From positions 124,001 to 188,000 of the forward strand of contig NZ_RBIR01000006.1 in NCBI RefSeq assembly GCF_003634095.1: a DNA stretch of 64,000 nucleotides. Reading direction: 5' to 3'. This document shows, piece after piece, positions 44,144 to 53,241 of the stretch; position 1 is the first letter of the stretch; every line of letters starts with the position of its first letter. The translations under genes were made by a program, and so were the position numbers. A model generated the notes under the pieces. The model made no database searches. It was not told the DNA's origin and saw only the letters and a list, made by a program, of their open reading frames with translations. The DNA comes from Arthrobacter oryzae (GTDB lineage Bacteria > Actinomycetota > Actinomycetes > Actinomycetales > Micrococcaceae).

Positions 44144-45364
44144 TCACAGCCTGTCCCACAGGGTCGCGAGCCGCTCGGCGGCCTCCTCCAGCACGTACAG
44201 CTGCTTGCAGAAGGCGAATCGCAGCAGGCTGCGGGTGCGTTCGGCGCCGTCGGCGTGGCAGAAGACCGGAACCGGGATGGCGGCGACGCCCACCAGGGCC
44301 GGAAGCCTGCGGGCCAGTTCCACAGAATCGGTGATGCCGAGCGGGGAGGTGTCCACGTTCACGAAGTAGGTGCCCTGCGGTGTCAGGACGTCGAGGCCGG
44401 CCGCGCGGAGTCCTTCGCTGAGGATGTCCCGCTTGTACCGGAGCGTGTCGGCGATGCCGGTGTAGAACTCGTCCGGCAGGCCCAGCCCCAGCGCGATCGC
44501 GGCCTGGAAGGGCGTGCCGGAGCTATAGCTCAGGAACTGTTTGACGGTCCGGGCGGCGGCCACGAGGTGCTCCGGCCCGGAAAGCCATCCGATCTTCCAC
44601 CCGGTAAAGGAGAAGGTCTTGCCCGCGGAGGAAATGGTAAGGGTGCGCTCTGCCGCGCCGGGCAGGGTGGCCACGGGGATGTGCTGCACCCCGAAGGTCA
44701 GGTGCTCGTAGACTTCGTCGGTGATGATGACGGCGTCGTGCCGCTCGGCGAGTTCGACGACGCGCTGAAGCACCTCGCGGGGGAAGACCGCGCCGGTGGG
44801 GTTGTGTGGGTTGTTGACCAGCACCACCTTGGTGCGCGGGCTGAAGGCCGCCTCGAGCGCGGCGAGGTCCGGCATGAAGTCCGGGGCCAGCAGCGGGGCG
44901 GTGACGTGGGTGGCGCCGGAGAGGCCGATGATGGCGCCGTAGGAGTCGTAGAACGGCTCGAACGTGAGCACCTCATCGCCGGGACCCACCAGCGCGAGCA
45001 GCGAGGCGGCGATGGCCTCGGTGGCGCCGGTGGTGACGATGATCTCGGTCTGGGGATCGGGGGCCAGCCCGTAGAAGCGCTGCTGGTGGACCGAGATCGC
45101 TTCGCGCAGCGGCAGGATGCCCTTGCCGGGCGCGTACTGGTTGGCTCCGGCGGCGATTGCGGCCTGGGCAGCTTCCTTGATCTCCACGGGGCCGTCCTCG
45201 TCCGGGAAGCCCTGGCCGAGGTTGATGGCTCCCGTGCTGAGGGCCAGCGTGGTCATCTCCTCGAAGATCGTGACGCCGAGGGAACCGTCGGGGGAGAGCA
45301 GGTTGGCGCCGGTGGCGGCGCGCTGCCACGGAAAGCCGGGCCGGGGCTGGGCGGGGCCGGTCAT
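44144..45364 (-). CDS. PLP aminotransferase, class I/II (DapC-like)
   Basis: 406 aa. NLGQGFPDEDGP, ANQYAPGKGILPLREAI, TGATEAIAASLLALVGPGDE, NNPHNPTGAVF and SSAGKTFSFTGWKIGW (PLP lysine in AGK) match the actinobacterial aminotransferases that include mycobacterial DapC, which forms N-succinyl-LL-2,6-diaminopimelate for lysine and peptidoglycan. Related enzymes use aromatic amino acids, kynurenine or methionine, so dapC is likely but not certain. The ATG overlaps the SDR stop (ATGA). Confidence 0.9.
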   Translation of the reverse strand: MTGPAQPRPGFPWQRAATGANLLSPDGSLGVTIFEEMTTLALSTGAINLGQGFPDEDGPVEIKEAAQAAIAAGANQYAPGKGILPLREAISVHQQRFYGLAPDPQTEIIVTTGATEAIAASLLALVGPGDEVLTFEPFYDSYGAIIGLSGATHVTAPLLAPDFMPDLAALEAAFSPRTKVVLVNNPHNPTGAVFPREVLQRVVELAERHDAVIITDEVYEHLTFGVQHIPVATLPGAAERTLTISSAGKTFSFTGWKIGWLSGPEHLVAAARTVKQFLSYSSGTPFQAAIALGLGLPDEFYTGIADTLRYKRDILSEGLRAAGLDVLTPQGTYFVNVDTSPLGITDSVELARRLPALVGVAAIPVPVFCHADGAERTRSLLRFAFCKQLYVLEEAAERLATLWDRL

Positions 45365-46329
45365 CGGGCGCCTGCCGCGTCGGAGCTGCCGGTGGCGGCA
45401 GGGGCAGCCGGCGTGCCCGCACCCCGGCCGGTGAACTTGTCCATGGTGGAGTAGATGCCAAAGACCTTTCCGCCGACGAAGTCCCACGCCCGCACCGGCA
45501 GGACGCCCTTGAGGACCTTGCCCAGCCGGGCCATGGCCGGGGCGATCAGCAGCGGCTGCCCGGCGGCGGTCGCCCGCCAGGCCCGGTTCACGGCATCCCC
45601 GGGCGTCATGAGCGGGGTCAGCAGCGGCCCGCGCGCTCCCTGGAACATGCCCGTGGAGATGTAGCTGGGGCAGAACGTGGTGACTTTCACGTGGCCGTAG
45701 CCTTGCTGCTCAAGTTCAAGCCGGAGGGAATCGCTCCAGCCGATCACCGCCCATTTGGAGGCGGCGTACACACTCATCCGCGGATTCGAGACCGTGCCGG
45801 CGGCGGAGGCGACATTGAGGATCCGCCGGGGGCGGCCGGCGTCGGCCATCATGGCCGGCAGGAACTCGAGGGTGACATACATGGGGGCCAGGGCGTTGAT
45901 CTCCATGGTCAGGGCAATGTCGTGGTCCGGGGTGTGGTCCCAGAAGTACGCGCCGCGGACAATTCCGGCGTTGTTCACTAGGAGCGCGAGCGGTCCCTCG
46001 GCGCGGGCCTCGAGCGCGGCCTCGGCGATCGCCGCGCGGTCCGCCAGATTGACTGTCCGGGGGACGGCGCGGGCGCCGAGGGCGGTCACTTCAGCGGCGG
46101 TGCTGGCCAGGGCCTCGGCGTCGACGTCCCAGAGGATCACCACCGCGGCGCCTTCGCTGGCGGCGCGGAGGGCGTACAGCCGTCCCATGCCCATGGCCGC
46201 GCCGGTGACCAGGACCACGCCGCCGGCCACGGTGAAGGGCTGCACAGTGGAAGGCCGCGCGGTGAAACGCAGGGCAGTGAACGGCAGGGACTTGAAAGGC
46301 AGGGCGAAGCGATTGCTCGAGGCTGACAT
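45361..46329 (-). CDS. Short-chain dehydrogenase/reductase
   Basis: 322 aa. VTGAAMGMGRLYAL is the TGxxxGxG cofactor loop, LVNNAGIVRGAYF the structural motif, NVASAAG and YAASKWAVIGWS the catalytic Ser and YxxxK. The C-terminal ~70 residues (MARLGKVLKGVLPVRAWDFV) resemble membrane-associated SDRs acting on lipids. The first 35 residues are Phe/Pro/Thr-rich low-complexity sequence. First gene of a three-gene minus-strand operon, divergent from coaD across 48 bp. Substrate unknown. Confidence 0.88.
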   Translation of the reverse strand: MSASSNRFALPFKSLPFTALRFTARPSTVQPFTVAGGVVLVTGAAMGMGRLYALRAASEGAAVVILWDVDAEALASTAAEVTALGARAVPRTVNLADRAAIAEAALEARAEGPLALLVNNAGIVRGAYFWDHTPDHDIALTMEINALAPMYVTLEFLPAMMADAGRPRRILNVASAAGTVSNPRMSVYAASKWAVIGWSDSLRLELEQQGYGHVKVTTFCPSYISTGMFQGARGPLLTPLMTPGDAVNRAWRATAAGQPLLIAPAMARLGKVLKGVLPVRAWDFVGGKVFGIYSTMDKFTGRGAGTPAAPAATGSSDAAGAR

Positions 46330-46365
46330 GCAGTCATGTTATCCCGGCCCGTGGCGCGGATACGG

Positions 46366-46371
46366 TAGGTT
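46366..46371 (+). promoter_or_regulatory. Leaderless-type -10 box of coaD
   Basis: TAGGTT, 6 nt before the coaD ATG at 46378, with no Shine-Dalgarno sequence between. It lies in the 48-bp divergent gap with the SDR gene. Confidence 0.4.
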
Positions 46372-46377
46372 CGGACC

Positions 46378-46878
46378 ATGAGACGCGCCGTATGCCCTGG
46401 CTCCTTTGACCCCATTCACAATGGCCACCTGGAAGTTATTGCGCGCGCCGCGGGCCTCTTCGACGAGGTGATCGTGGCCGTGTCCACCAACTACGCCAAG
46501 AAGTACCGCTTCAGCCTCGAGGAGCGGATCGACATGGCCCGGGAAACGTTCGCGTCATTGAGCGGCATTGTGGTTGAACCCGTGGGGGAGGGGCTGCTGG
46601 CCGAGTACTGCCGGCAGCGGGGAGTGTCTGCGATCGTCAAGGGCCTGCGGTCCTCGTCGGACTTCGATTACGAGCTGCCGATGGCCACCATGAACCGGCA
46701 GCTCACCGGCGTCGAAACCGTGTTCCTCCCGGCGGAAAGCCACTACCTGCACCTGTCCTCCACCCTCATCAAGGAGGTCTTCTCCCTGGGCGGGGAGGTC
46801 TCGGACTTTGTGCCCCGGTCCGTGCTGAAACGCCTGGTTCCCGGCGAGCCGGTGCAGGACCACGCCCGCAAAGTGTAA
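46378..46878 (+). CDS. coaD: Pantetheine-phosphate adenylyltransferase
   Basis: 166-aa nucleotidyltransferase for the penultimate step of coenzyme A synthesis. CPGSFDPIHNGHLEVI carries the HxGH-type motif (HNGH), and KYRFSLEERIDM, GLRSSSDFDYELPMATMNR and HLSSTLIKEVFSLGG are characteristic. The following 152 bp hold GC-rich hairpin-prone sequence, then the DUF177 gene. Confidence 0.97.
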   Translation: MRRAVCPGSFDPIHNGHLEVIARAAGLFDEVIVAVSTNYAKKYRFSLEERIDMARETFASLSGIVVEPVGEGLLAEYCRQRGVSAIVKGLRSSSDFDYELPMATMNRQLTGVETVFLPAESHYLHLSSTLIKEVFSLGGEVSDFVPRSVLKRLVPGEPVQDHARKV

Positions 46879-47020
46879 GCTTGACCGGTACTCGGCGGCC
46901 TGCTGCCGGTTGCGCGGCCCCTTCCGGGACCGGTCCGGCGGTGTTCCGCCGCTGGCCAGCGCCCGGTTTGAGTCCGTCCGGAAGTTCAGGCTAAGATGGT
47001 ACGTCGGTCATATGTTCAAC

Positions 47021-47025
47021 AGGAG
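47021..47025 (+). promoter_or_regulatory. Ribosome-binding site for the ATT-initiated DUF177 gene
   Basis: AGGAG, 5 nt before ATT at 47031. It is the only good ribosome site in the region and fits no other in-frame initiation codon: the nearest ATG (47012) lies upstream of it and in another frame. Confidence 0.5.
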
Positions 47026-47030
47026 TTCTC

Positions 47031-47579
47031 ATTAAACGAGATGCTAGTTCGCCCCTGGCGTTCGACGTCAAGGACCTCGGACGCAGTCCGGGAAGCATGC
47101 GGACGCTGACGGAACATGTACCCGCACCAAGTGATCTTGGTGTGGCACTCATTGGCGTGCAGGAAGGCTCGGATGTTGAGCTGGACCTGCGGCTCGAGGC
47201 CGTACACGAAGGAATTTTGGTATCAGGAACCGCGCTCGTCAAAGTAACTGGCGAATGCGGCCGATGCCTGGATCCCCTTGCGTATGACCAAGAGGTCGAT
47301 GTGCAAGAACTTTTCTTCTACGAGGACGCTGTGTTCTCCGACGAAGAAGACGAAGAAGAGCAACGTCGAGTCGAGCACGATCTAATCGATCTTGAGCCGG
47401 TGTTGCGGGACGCAGTTGTAACCATACTGCCGTTCCAGCCGGTGTGCCGGGAAGACTGCCAGGGCCTTTGCTCCGAATGTGGAGTGCGCCTGGAAGACGA
47501 GCCGGGGCATCACCACGAGGTCGTAGATCCTCGCTGGGCCGCCCTGGCTGACTTGGCTAAGCCTGACCGGCAAAACTGA
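47031..47579 (+). CDS. DUF177 (YceD) family protein, apparent ATT start
   Basis: 182 aa if read from ATT at 47031. Conserved residues ASSPLAFDVKDLGRSPGSMR lie upstream of the first ATG (47097), so that ATG is too late; between the upstream stop (46992) and it there is no in-frame ATG, GTG or TTG. AGGAG at 47021-47025 sits 5 nt before ATT, encoding MKRDASSPL. The family's ECGRCLDPL and CREDCQGLCSECG cysteine motifs are present. YceD proteins accompany rpmF and are linked to 23S rRNA/ribosome assembly. Followed by rpmF after 36 bp. Confidence 0.88.
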   Translation: MKRDASSPLAFDVKDLGRSPGSMRTLTEHVPAPSDLGVALIGVQEGSDVELDLRLEAVHEGILVSGTALVKVTGECGRCLDPLAYDQEVDVQELFFYEDAVFSDEEDEEEQRRVEHDLIDLEPVLRDAVVTILPFQPVCREDCQGLCSECGVRLEDEPGHHHEVVDPRWAALADLAKPDRQN

Positions 47580-47615
47580 TTTGTAAGTGTTTTTCTAGAG
47601 AGAAATGAGTTAGCC

Positions 47616-47819
47616 GTGGCTGTCCCGAAGCGGAAAATGTCTCGCTCGAATACCCGCGCCCGCCGCTCCCAGTGGAAGGCAACTGCCCCCGCCCTGGTGA
47701 AGACTGTCGAGAACGGTCAGGTCACGTACAGCCTGCCGCACCAGGCAAAGGTCGTTACCGACTCGGCTGGCACTGCGCTGTTCCTTGAATACAAGGGCCG
47801 CAAGGTCGCAGACGTCTAA
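47616..47819 (+). CDS. rpmF: 50S ribosomal protein L32
   Basis: 67 aa. [20 protein letters not shown] is the universal L32 start; the GTG codon begins it. The zinc-ribbon cysteine pairs of classical L32 are absent (no cysteine in the protein), so it is the C-minus type that needs no zinc. Sits in the DUF177-rpmF-rnc-mutM order common to actinobacteria. Confidence 0.96.
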   Translation: MAVPKRKMSRSNTRARRSQWKATAPALVKTVENGQVTYSLPHQAKVVTDSAGTALFLEYKGRKVADV

Positions 47820-47827
47820 TCCGCCAC

Positions 47828-47833
47828 TAGGCT
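47828..47833 (+). promoter_or_regulatory. Leaderless-type -10 box before rnc
   Basis: TAGGCT, 7 nt before the rnc ATG at 47841; identical box and spacing to the FAH gene. It lies in the 21-bp gap after rpmF, so it would give rnc its own leaderless transcript in addition to read-through. Confidence 0.35.
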
Positions 47834-47840
47834 GAAAAAG

Positions 47841-48581
47841 ATGTCTTCAACTGAAGAGCTTCTGAAGCGTCTCGGTGTCACTATTGACGCCGGGACGCTT
47901 CGTCTTGCGCTCACGCACCGGTCCTACGCCTACGAAAACGGCGGCATTCCCACCAACGAACGGCTCGAGTTCCTGGGTGACTCCATCCTGGGCTTCTCCG
48001 TTACTGACGCGTTGTACCGGGACAACCCCACGCTGCCCGAAGGTGACCTGGCCAAGCGCCGGTCCGCCGTCGTCAGCACCCGGGCGCTGGCCGGCATCGG
48101 CCGCAGCATCGGGCTGGGCGAGTACATCTACCTCGGACAGGGCGAAAAGCTCACCCAGGGCAAGAACAAGGCGTCCATCCTCGCGGACACCATGGAGGCG
48201 CTGATCGGCGCCACCTACCTCTCCAACGACATCGAAACGGCCCGGCAACTGGTCATGCGCCTGGTCGGGCCGCTGTTGAAGGATGCCGCAGCCCTGGGCG
48301 CGGGAACTGACTGGAAGACTTCCATCCAGGAGCTGGCGGCCAGCCGGCAGCTCGGAACCATCAACTACGCGGTCGAGGGCTCGGGGCCGGACCACGCCCG
48401 GACGTTCGAGGCTGTGCTGCGGATCGGTGGCACGGACTACGGCACCGGCAGCGGCAATTCCAAGAAGGAAGCCGAACAGGAAGCCGCCGCCGACGCCTGG
48501 CGCCGGCTGACCGCCCCGTCGGCACCGCCCGCGGCATCGGCAGCCGAGCCGCAGCAGCTGCAGACCCAGACGGGCAGCTAG
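47841..48581 (+). CDS. rnc: Ribonuclease III
   Basis: 246 aa. [18 protein letters not shown] is the RNase III signature with catalytic acidic residues, [12 protein letters not shown] holds the second set, and the C-terminal double-stranded RNA-binding domain runs from [16 protein letters not shown] to [14 protein letters not shown]. Processes rRNA precursors and structured mRNAs. A Pro/Ala/Gln tail follows. mutM starts 9 bp later. Confidence 0.96.
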   Translation: MSSTEELLKRLGVTIDAGTLRLALTHRSYAYENGGIPTNERLEFLGDSILGFSVTDALYRDNPTLPEGDLAKRRSAVVSTRALAGIGRSIGLGEYIYLGQGEKLTQGKNKASILADTMEALIGATYLSNDIETARQLVMRLVGPLLKDAAALGAGTDWKTSIQELAASRQLGTINYAVEGSGPDHARTFEAVLRIGGTDYGTGSGNSKKEAEQEAAADAWRRLTAPSAPPAASAAEPQQLQTQTGS

Positions 48582-48590
48582 GCAGCGGCG

Positions 48591-49544
48591 TTGCCTGAAC
48601 TGCCCGAGGTCGAGGTGGTCCGGCGCGGCCTGGTGAGCTGGGTGCGCGGCCGGACCATCACCTCCGTCGACGTGCTGGATCCGCGCTCCCTGCGCCGGCA
48701 TGCGCTGGGCCCGGAGGACTTCGCCGGAAACCTTGAAGGGGCCCGGGTGCTGGACGTGGTCCGCCGCGGCAAATTCCTGTGGATGCCCCTGGCGGACACG
48801 CCCGCCGTTTCCGCAGACGCCGCACCCGGCGTCGCGCTCATGGCCCACCTGGGCATGTCCGGGCAGCTGCTCATGCAGGATCCCGGCGTCCCGGACGAAA
48901 AACACCTGAAAGTCAGGCTGCGGCTCAGCCCTGCCGCCGGCATGCCCGAACAGCTCCGCTTCGTGGACCAGCGCATCTTCGGCGGGTTGTTCCTCACCTC
49001 GCTGATCCCCACCGACGACGGCGGCCCGGGCGGCCTCGCCGAAACGCCGCTGCCGCTCATCGCCGAGGAAGCCGCCCATATTGCCCGGGACCCGCTCGAT
49101 CCCTGTTTTTCCTTCGACGATTTCTACCGGCGCCTGCGGGCCCGCAAAACCGGGCTCAAACGGGCGCTGCTGGACCAGGGCCTGGTCTCCGGGATCGGGA
49201 ACATCTACGCGGATGAGGCCCTCTGGAAAGCCCGGCTGCACTACGCCCGGCCCACCGACACCCTGCGCCGGGCCGACGCGCTCCGGGTGCTCGACGCAGC
49301 CCGCGAGGTCATGCTGGACGCCCTGGCCGCCGGCGGCACGAGCTTCGATTCGCTCTACGTCAACGTCAACGGCGCCTCCGGGTACTTCGACCGCTCCCTG
49401 AACGCCTACGGCCGCGAAGGCCTGGAATGCAAGCGCTGCGCCGCCGCCGGCCGGGTCAGCCTCATGAAGCGCGAACAGTTCATGAACCGTTCCTCCTATA
49501 CCTGCCCCGTCTGCCAGCCCAAGCCGCGCAACGGCCGCTGGTAG
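48591..49544 (+). CDS. mutM: Formamidopyrimidine-DNA glycosylase
   Basis: 317 aa bifunctional glycosylase/AP lyase removing 8-oxoguanine and FaPy lesions. The TTG at 48591 must be the start, since the catalytic Pro-Glu of [14 protein letters not shown] has to follow the initiator directly. [29 protein letters not shown] and the C-terminal zinc finger (CKRC ... CPVC) are intact. A ~25-residue insertion (AGMPEQ..., PTDDGGPGG) is usual for actinobacteria. In related genomes smc follows directly; here the ole operon intervenes. Confidence 0.95.
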   Translation: MPELPEVEVVRRGLVSWVRGRTITSVDVLDPRSLRRHALGPEDFAGNLEGARVLDVVRRGKFLWMPLADTPAVSADAAPGVALMAHLGMSGQLLMQDPGVPDEKHLKVRLRLSPAAGMPEQLRFVDQRIFGGLFLTSLIPTDDGGPGGLAETPLPLIAEEAAHIARDPLDPCFSFDDFYRRLRARKTGLKRALLDQGLVSGIGNIYADEALWKARLHYARPTDTLRRADALRVLDAAREVMLDALAAGGTSFDSLYVNVNGASGYFDRSLNAYGREGLECKRCAAAGRVSLMKREQFMNRSSYTCPVCQPKPRNGRW

Positions 49545-49567
49545 GAGAGCCGGGCTCCCCGGACTCC

Positions 49568-50557
49568 CTAGGGCGTGGTTTCTTTCCCCCGCGGGCCGTA
49601 GTGCTCCGCCAGCCTCGCCAGGCCGTCGTCCAGGGACACGGCGGGGGTCCAGTCCAGGAGCTCGCGGGTCTCGCGCTGGTCGAACCAGTGGGCCGTGGAG
49701 AGCTGTTCGGCGAGGAACCTGGTCATCGGCGGCTCGTCGGCCCGCCCGGAACGGCCCCAGACCTTCTCCACGACCGATCCGGCGGTCCGCGCGAGCCTCC
49801 CCGGCACGCTCCACGACGGCGCGGGGACCCCGCCCGCGGCACAGATACCCGCCAGTAGCTCGCCGACCGGACGGGGCTCGCCGTTGCTGACCACCAGCGC
49901 CCGGCCGTGGATGTGCTCCATGCGGTGCAGCGCGGCGACGATGGCCGAGGCGGCGTTGTCCACATAGGTGGTGTCGATCAGGGCCGCACCGGCGTCGAGC
50001 AGCGGCAGCCGGCCGCGGCCTGCACGTTCCAGCACCCGTTCCACCAGTTGCGTGTCGCCCGGCCCCCAGACGATGTGCGGGCGGACCGCCGCGACCCGGA
50101 ATTCCGGCGAGTCCGCGGCCAGCGCCAGGAGCTCGGCCGCGGCCTTGGTGCGGGAGTAGTCGCCGTGCGCGCGGGCCGGGTCCGCCGGCTCGGCGCCCAG
50201 CCCTGCGATGGCAGCCCCGGAGTTGGCCACGGACGGGGACGAGACGAACACCAGGTCCCGCACGCCGGCGTCGCGGGCCGCATGGAGCAGACGGCGGGTG
50301 CCTTCAACATTCACGTCGTCGAAATCGGCGGCGCGGCCCGTGAAGGAGACCTTTGCCGCCAGGTGGATGACGGCGTGGGCGCCGGCCACCGCGCGGCGGA
50401 CGGCCTCGGGGTCAGTGACGGACCCGCAGAGGTCCGCGGCGCCGTCGACGCCCGAGGGACGCCGCTGGAAGGTGGTGACGGCGTGGCCCTGACGGACCAG
50501 CAGCCCTGCCACTTCGCGGCCGAGCAGGCCGCTCGCGCCGGTGACGAGGACCCTCAT
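49568..50557 (-). CDS. oleD: NAD(P)-dependent 2-alkyl-3-oxoalkanoate reductase (OleD)
   Basis: 329 aa extended SDR. MRVLVTGASGLLGREVAGLL is the GxxGxxG cofactor site, VSSPSVANSG and YSRTKAAAELLAL the catalytic Ser and YxxxK, and IDTTYVDNAASAI a family motif. It reduces the beta-keto acid made by OleA to a beta-hydroxy acid in head-to-head hydrocarbon synthesis. The ATG overlaps the oleBC stop (ATGA), so it is the last gene of the oleA-oleBC-oleD operon. Confidence 0.9.
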   Translation of the reverse strand: MRVLVTGASGLLGREVAGLLVRQGHAVTTFQRRPSGVDGAADLCGSVTDPEAVRRAVAGAHAVIHLAAKVSFTGRAADFDDVNVEGTRRLLHAARDAGVRDLVFVSSPSVANSGAAIAGLGAEPADPARAHGDYSRTKAAAELLALAADSPEFRVAAVRPHIVWGPGDTQLVERVLERAGRGRLPLLDAGAALIDTTYVDNAASAIVAALHRMEHIHGRALVVSNGEPRPVGELLAGICAAGGVPAPSWSVPGRLARTAGSVVEKVWGRSGRADEPPMTRFLAEQLSTAHWFDQRETRELLDWTPAVSLDDGLARLAEHYGPRGKETTP

Positions 50558-53241
50558 GGCGTGCCCGGACGGCCGCCGGCCAGCACCGCGGACGCCCACC
50601 GGGACAGGCGGGTCCTGTCGATCTTGGCGTTGTGGCGGATATCGGTCGGCTGGGAGGGGACCACGAGCACGGCGGACACGCTGACGCCGGCCTCGCGGGC
50701 TGCAGCGCGCACGCGCCCGGCGAGCTGCGGTGCGGCCGGGCCTGCCCGGCGCGCAGGCGGAACGGTTTCGACGACGGCGGCGACGGCCTGGGTCCCGGCG
50801 GGGCCGACCCCGATGACGGCGGCCAGCCCGACGCCGTCCAGGCGCTCGATGGCCTGCTCGGCGCCGACGGGCGTCACCACAGCACCCGGTGCGGTCACGA
50901 CGTGCGCGAGGCGACCTTCCACCCAGAGCCGCCCGGCGGCGTCGAAGTGCCCGACGTCGCCGGTGCGGTGCCATCCGGCCGTGCGGACACTCTCTCGCTG
51001 GGTGAGCCAGAGCCTGTCATAGGCTTCCTTCACATGCGGGGCGCTGACGAGGATCTCGCCGGTGACTCCGGCCGCCGTGACGGGCTGGTCCCCGGGGGCG
51101 GAGCCATCCGAGGCGAGCGGGATGACGGCCACGCGGGCGCCGTGGACCGGCAGGCCCACGCACACGCCGTTGCCGGCCCCAGCCACGGTTCCGGCGGCGG
51201 CATCGGCCGCGGCGGAGCGGATCTGTTCGAGACTGATGTCGGTGACCGGCAGGGCCTCGGTCATCCCGTAGGGGGTGTGCAGTGACGCCAGGGGCACCAT
51301 TCGCTGCACCTCTGCGAGGAGGGATTCGGGGACGGGCGCGCCGGCCGAAAGCAGCAGCTCCACGCGCCCCAGAGCCTCTAGCCCGGCCCCGCTCAGGCCG
51401 CCCCGGGTCACCAAGACATTGCGCAGTGCAGCGGGCGAGGCGAAGATCACCGTGGCGTCGATCGCCGCGGCGGCGTCCCCCAGCGCGCGGGCCGTCAGGG
51501 TGCGGGGCACGGTGACGTCCATGGCGGGCGTCACCGAGACGGCTCCAAGCGCCGGTCCCAGCAGGGCGAACGGAGCGAAGCCTGCCACCAGGCGCGCGCC
51601 CGGGCGGATCCCCAGCGTCGCGGCCACGGTATCCCGCATCGCGGCCAGCTGCCGGTGCGTGTACAGCACGCCCTTGGCCGGACCGGTGGAGCCGGAGGTG
51701 AAGAGTACGGCCGCGGGGGCGTCCGCGTCAGGGTCAGCGTCCGGCACCCGCGACGCCGGCTCCGGGCTGAGCCCGGCTCCGCGGCGTGCGAGGGCGGCGA
51801 GGGAGGTCTCCACGGCGAGGACGCGGCGGCGGCCGGCCGGCAGGTCCCGCACACTGATGCGCCTTCCGGACCAGCCGAGTGCCGCGGCGGCCGCCAGCGC
51901 CCTGTCGATGCCGATCAGGAAATCCGGGGTCGCGCCCTTCACGGCGCGGCTCAGCCCGCGGGTGCCGAGGCCGGCGTCGGCCACCACCACCACGGCGCCA
52001 AGCCGCAGGCAGGCGTAAAGGACCACGGTCAGGTCCACGCCCGGCGGGACCATCAGGCTCACCCGGCTGCCGGGCCCGACACCGGCTTCCTTCAGGCCTG
52101 CCGCGAGGGCGGCGATACTCCGTTCCAGCTCCTGCCAGCTGAGCGAGCGGGCGACGCTGCCGTCCGGGGCCATCTCCGCGACGGCGGTGTCCCCGCCGGC
52201 AGGTCCCGCCGCCAGCTCGGTGAGCGGGGCCCAAAGGGGCGGTAGCCCGGTGCCGGGGTCCGGCGTCGGGGGTTCCGGCGCCGGACCGTCCACGGGACCG
52301 TTGTCCTTGTCCCGGCGGTGCCCGGCGAGCCATTCGAAGACGGGGGCGGCAATGTTCCGGTCTTCGGCAACCAGATGGCCAGCACCCTCGAAGCGGTGCA
52401 CCTTCGCGTCCGGCAGCCGGCCGATGAGGTCCTTGAGGTACCGGTCGGAAAAGATCGGGTCCCGCGGGCCCCAAAGCATCAGGGCCGGAACCTTCAGTCC
52501 GCGCAGCCCTTCGGCGACGCGGCTGAGCGCCGGGAAGCTGGGATGGGACGGGTCGGCGGGAATGTCGGCGACAAAGTTCCCCACGCCGGCGCGCCGGCCG
52601 GTGCCCCGGTAGGGGGCCATGAAGGCGCTGCGGACATCCGCGGCCAGCGGCGGGTGGGCCAGGGAATGCGTCACCCGAAGGAAGGTGTCCGACGTCGTGG
52701 TTCCCCAGCGGTGCACGGCGGGGTGCAGGGCAAGCCGCAGTGCAGGCGGGATGTTCGTACCGGCGGGCTGGTGGACGGCGGTGTTGGTCAGCCCCACCCC
52801 GGCGAGCTGCCGCGGATGTGCCAGGGCCCAGCCGAGGCTGATCACGCCACCCCAGTCGTGGCCGACTGTGACCACAGGCCCGTCCAGGCCGAGCGCGGCG
52901 GTGAGGTCGCCCAGGTCGTTGATCCGGTCCGCCAGGCGCCGGAACGTGCCGGTGCGCTCGGAGAAGCCCATATCCAGCTGGTCCACGGCCACAACCCGCC
53001 ACGGATGGGCGGGATCGGAACCGGCCGCCAACAAGGTCCGCCACAGGTAAGACCAGGTCGGGTTGCCGTGCACGCACAGCAGGGTTCCGGCAGGAGTGAG
53101 GCCGCGGCGGGCCAGCTGGGCGCCGTTGTCGAGCAGGTGCCAGCGGCGCACGGTACCGGGCGCATCGGCGCCGGAGGTGGACGGCACATCGATTTCGCGC
53201 GACCACTCGGGGTCGACGCCGGTCCAGGCGGCGGTTACCAA
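50554..53241 (-). CDS. oleBC: Fused beta-lactone decarboxylase/beta-lactone synthetase (OleBC)
   Basis: 895 aa. Residues 1-~320 are an OleB alpha/beta hydrolase of haloalkane dehalogenase type: CVHGNPTWSYLW, VDQLDMGFSE and nucleophile Asp129 in VGHDWGG. Residues ~360-895 are OleC, an AMP-forming ligase-fold enzyme (LFTSGSTGPAKGV, TPYGMTEALPVTDI, GWHRTGDVGHFD, NAKIDRTRLSRW) making a beta-lactone from the beta-hydroxy acid; OleB then expels CO2 to leave a cis-olefin. The same fusion occurs in Micrococcus luteus. The TTG at 53241 overlaps the oleA stop by 7 bp with GGTGG upstream. Confidence 0.9.
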   Translation of the reverse strand: MVTAAWTGVDPEWSREIDVPSTSGADAPGTVRRWHLLDNGAQLARRGLTPAGTLLCVHGNPTWSYLWRTLLAAGSDPAHPWRVVAVDQLDMGFSERTGTFRRLADRINDLGDLTAALGLDGPVVTVGHDWGGVISLGWALAHPRQLAGVGLTNTAVHQPAGTNIPPALRLALHPAVHRWGTTTSDTFLRVTHSLAHPPLAADVRSAFMAPYRGTGRRAGVGNFVADIPADPSHPSFPALSRVAEGLRGLKVPALMLWGPRDPIFSDRYLKDLIGRLPDAKVHRFEGAGHLVAEDRNIAAPVFEWLAGHRRDKDNGPVDGPAPEPPTPDPGTGLPPLWAPLTELAAGPAGGDTAVAEMAPDGSVARSLSWQELERSIAALAAGLKEAGVGPGSRVSLMVPPGVDLTVVLYACLRLGAVVVVADAGLGTRGLSRAVKGATPDFLIGIDRALAAAAALGWSGRRISVRDLPAGRRRVLAVETSLAALARRGAGLSPEPASRVPDADPDADAPAAVLFTSGSTGPAKGVLYTHRQLAAMRDTVAATLGIRPGARLVAGFAPFALLGPALGAVSVTPAMDVTVPRTLTARALGDAAAAIDATVIFASPAALRNVLVTRGGLSGAGLEALGRVELLLSAGAPVPESLLAEVQRMVPLASLHTPYGMTEALPVTDISLEQIRSAAADAAAGTVAGAGNGVCVGLPVHGARVAVIPLASDGSAPGDQPVTAAGVTGEILVSAPHVKEAYDRLWLTQRESVRTAGWHRTGDVGHFDAAGRLWVEGRLAHVVTAPGAVVTPVGAEQAIERLDGVGLAAVIGVGPAGTQAVAAVVETVPPARRAGPAAPQLAGRVRAAAREAGVSVSAVLVVPSQPTDIRHNAKIDRTRLSRWASAVLAGGRPGTP

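Noticed and set aside
47097..47099. ATG at 47097 as start of the DUF177 gene
   Set aside because: It would remove the conserved AFDVKDLGR segment and has no ribosome site; the ATT with AGGAG fits better.
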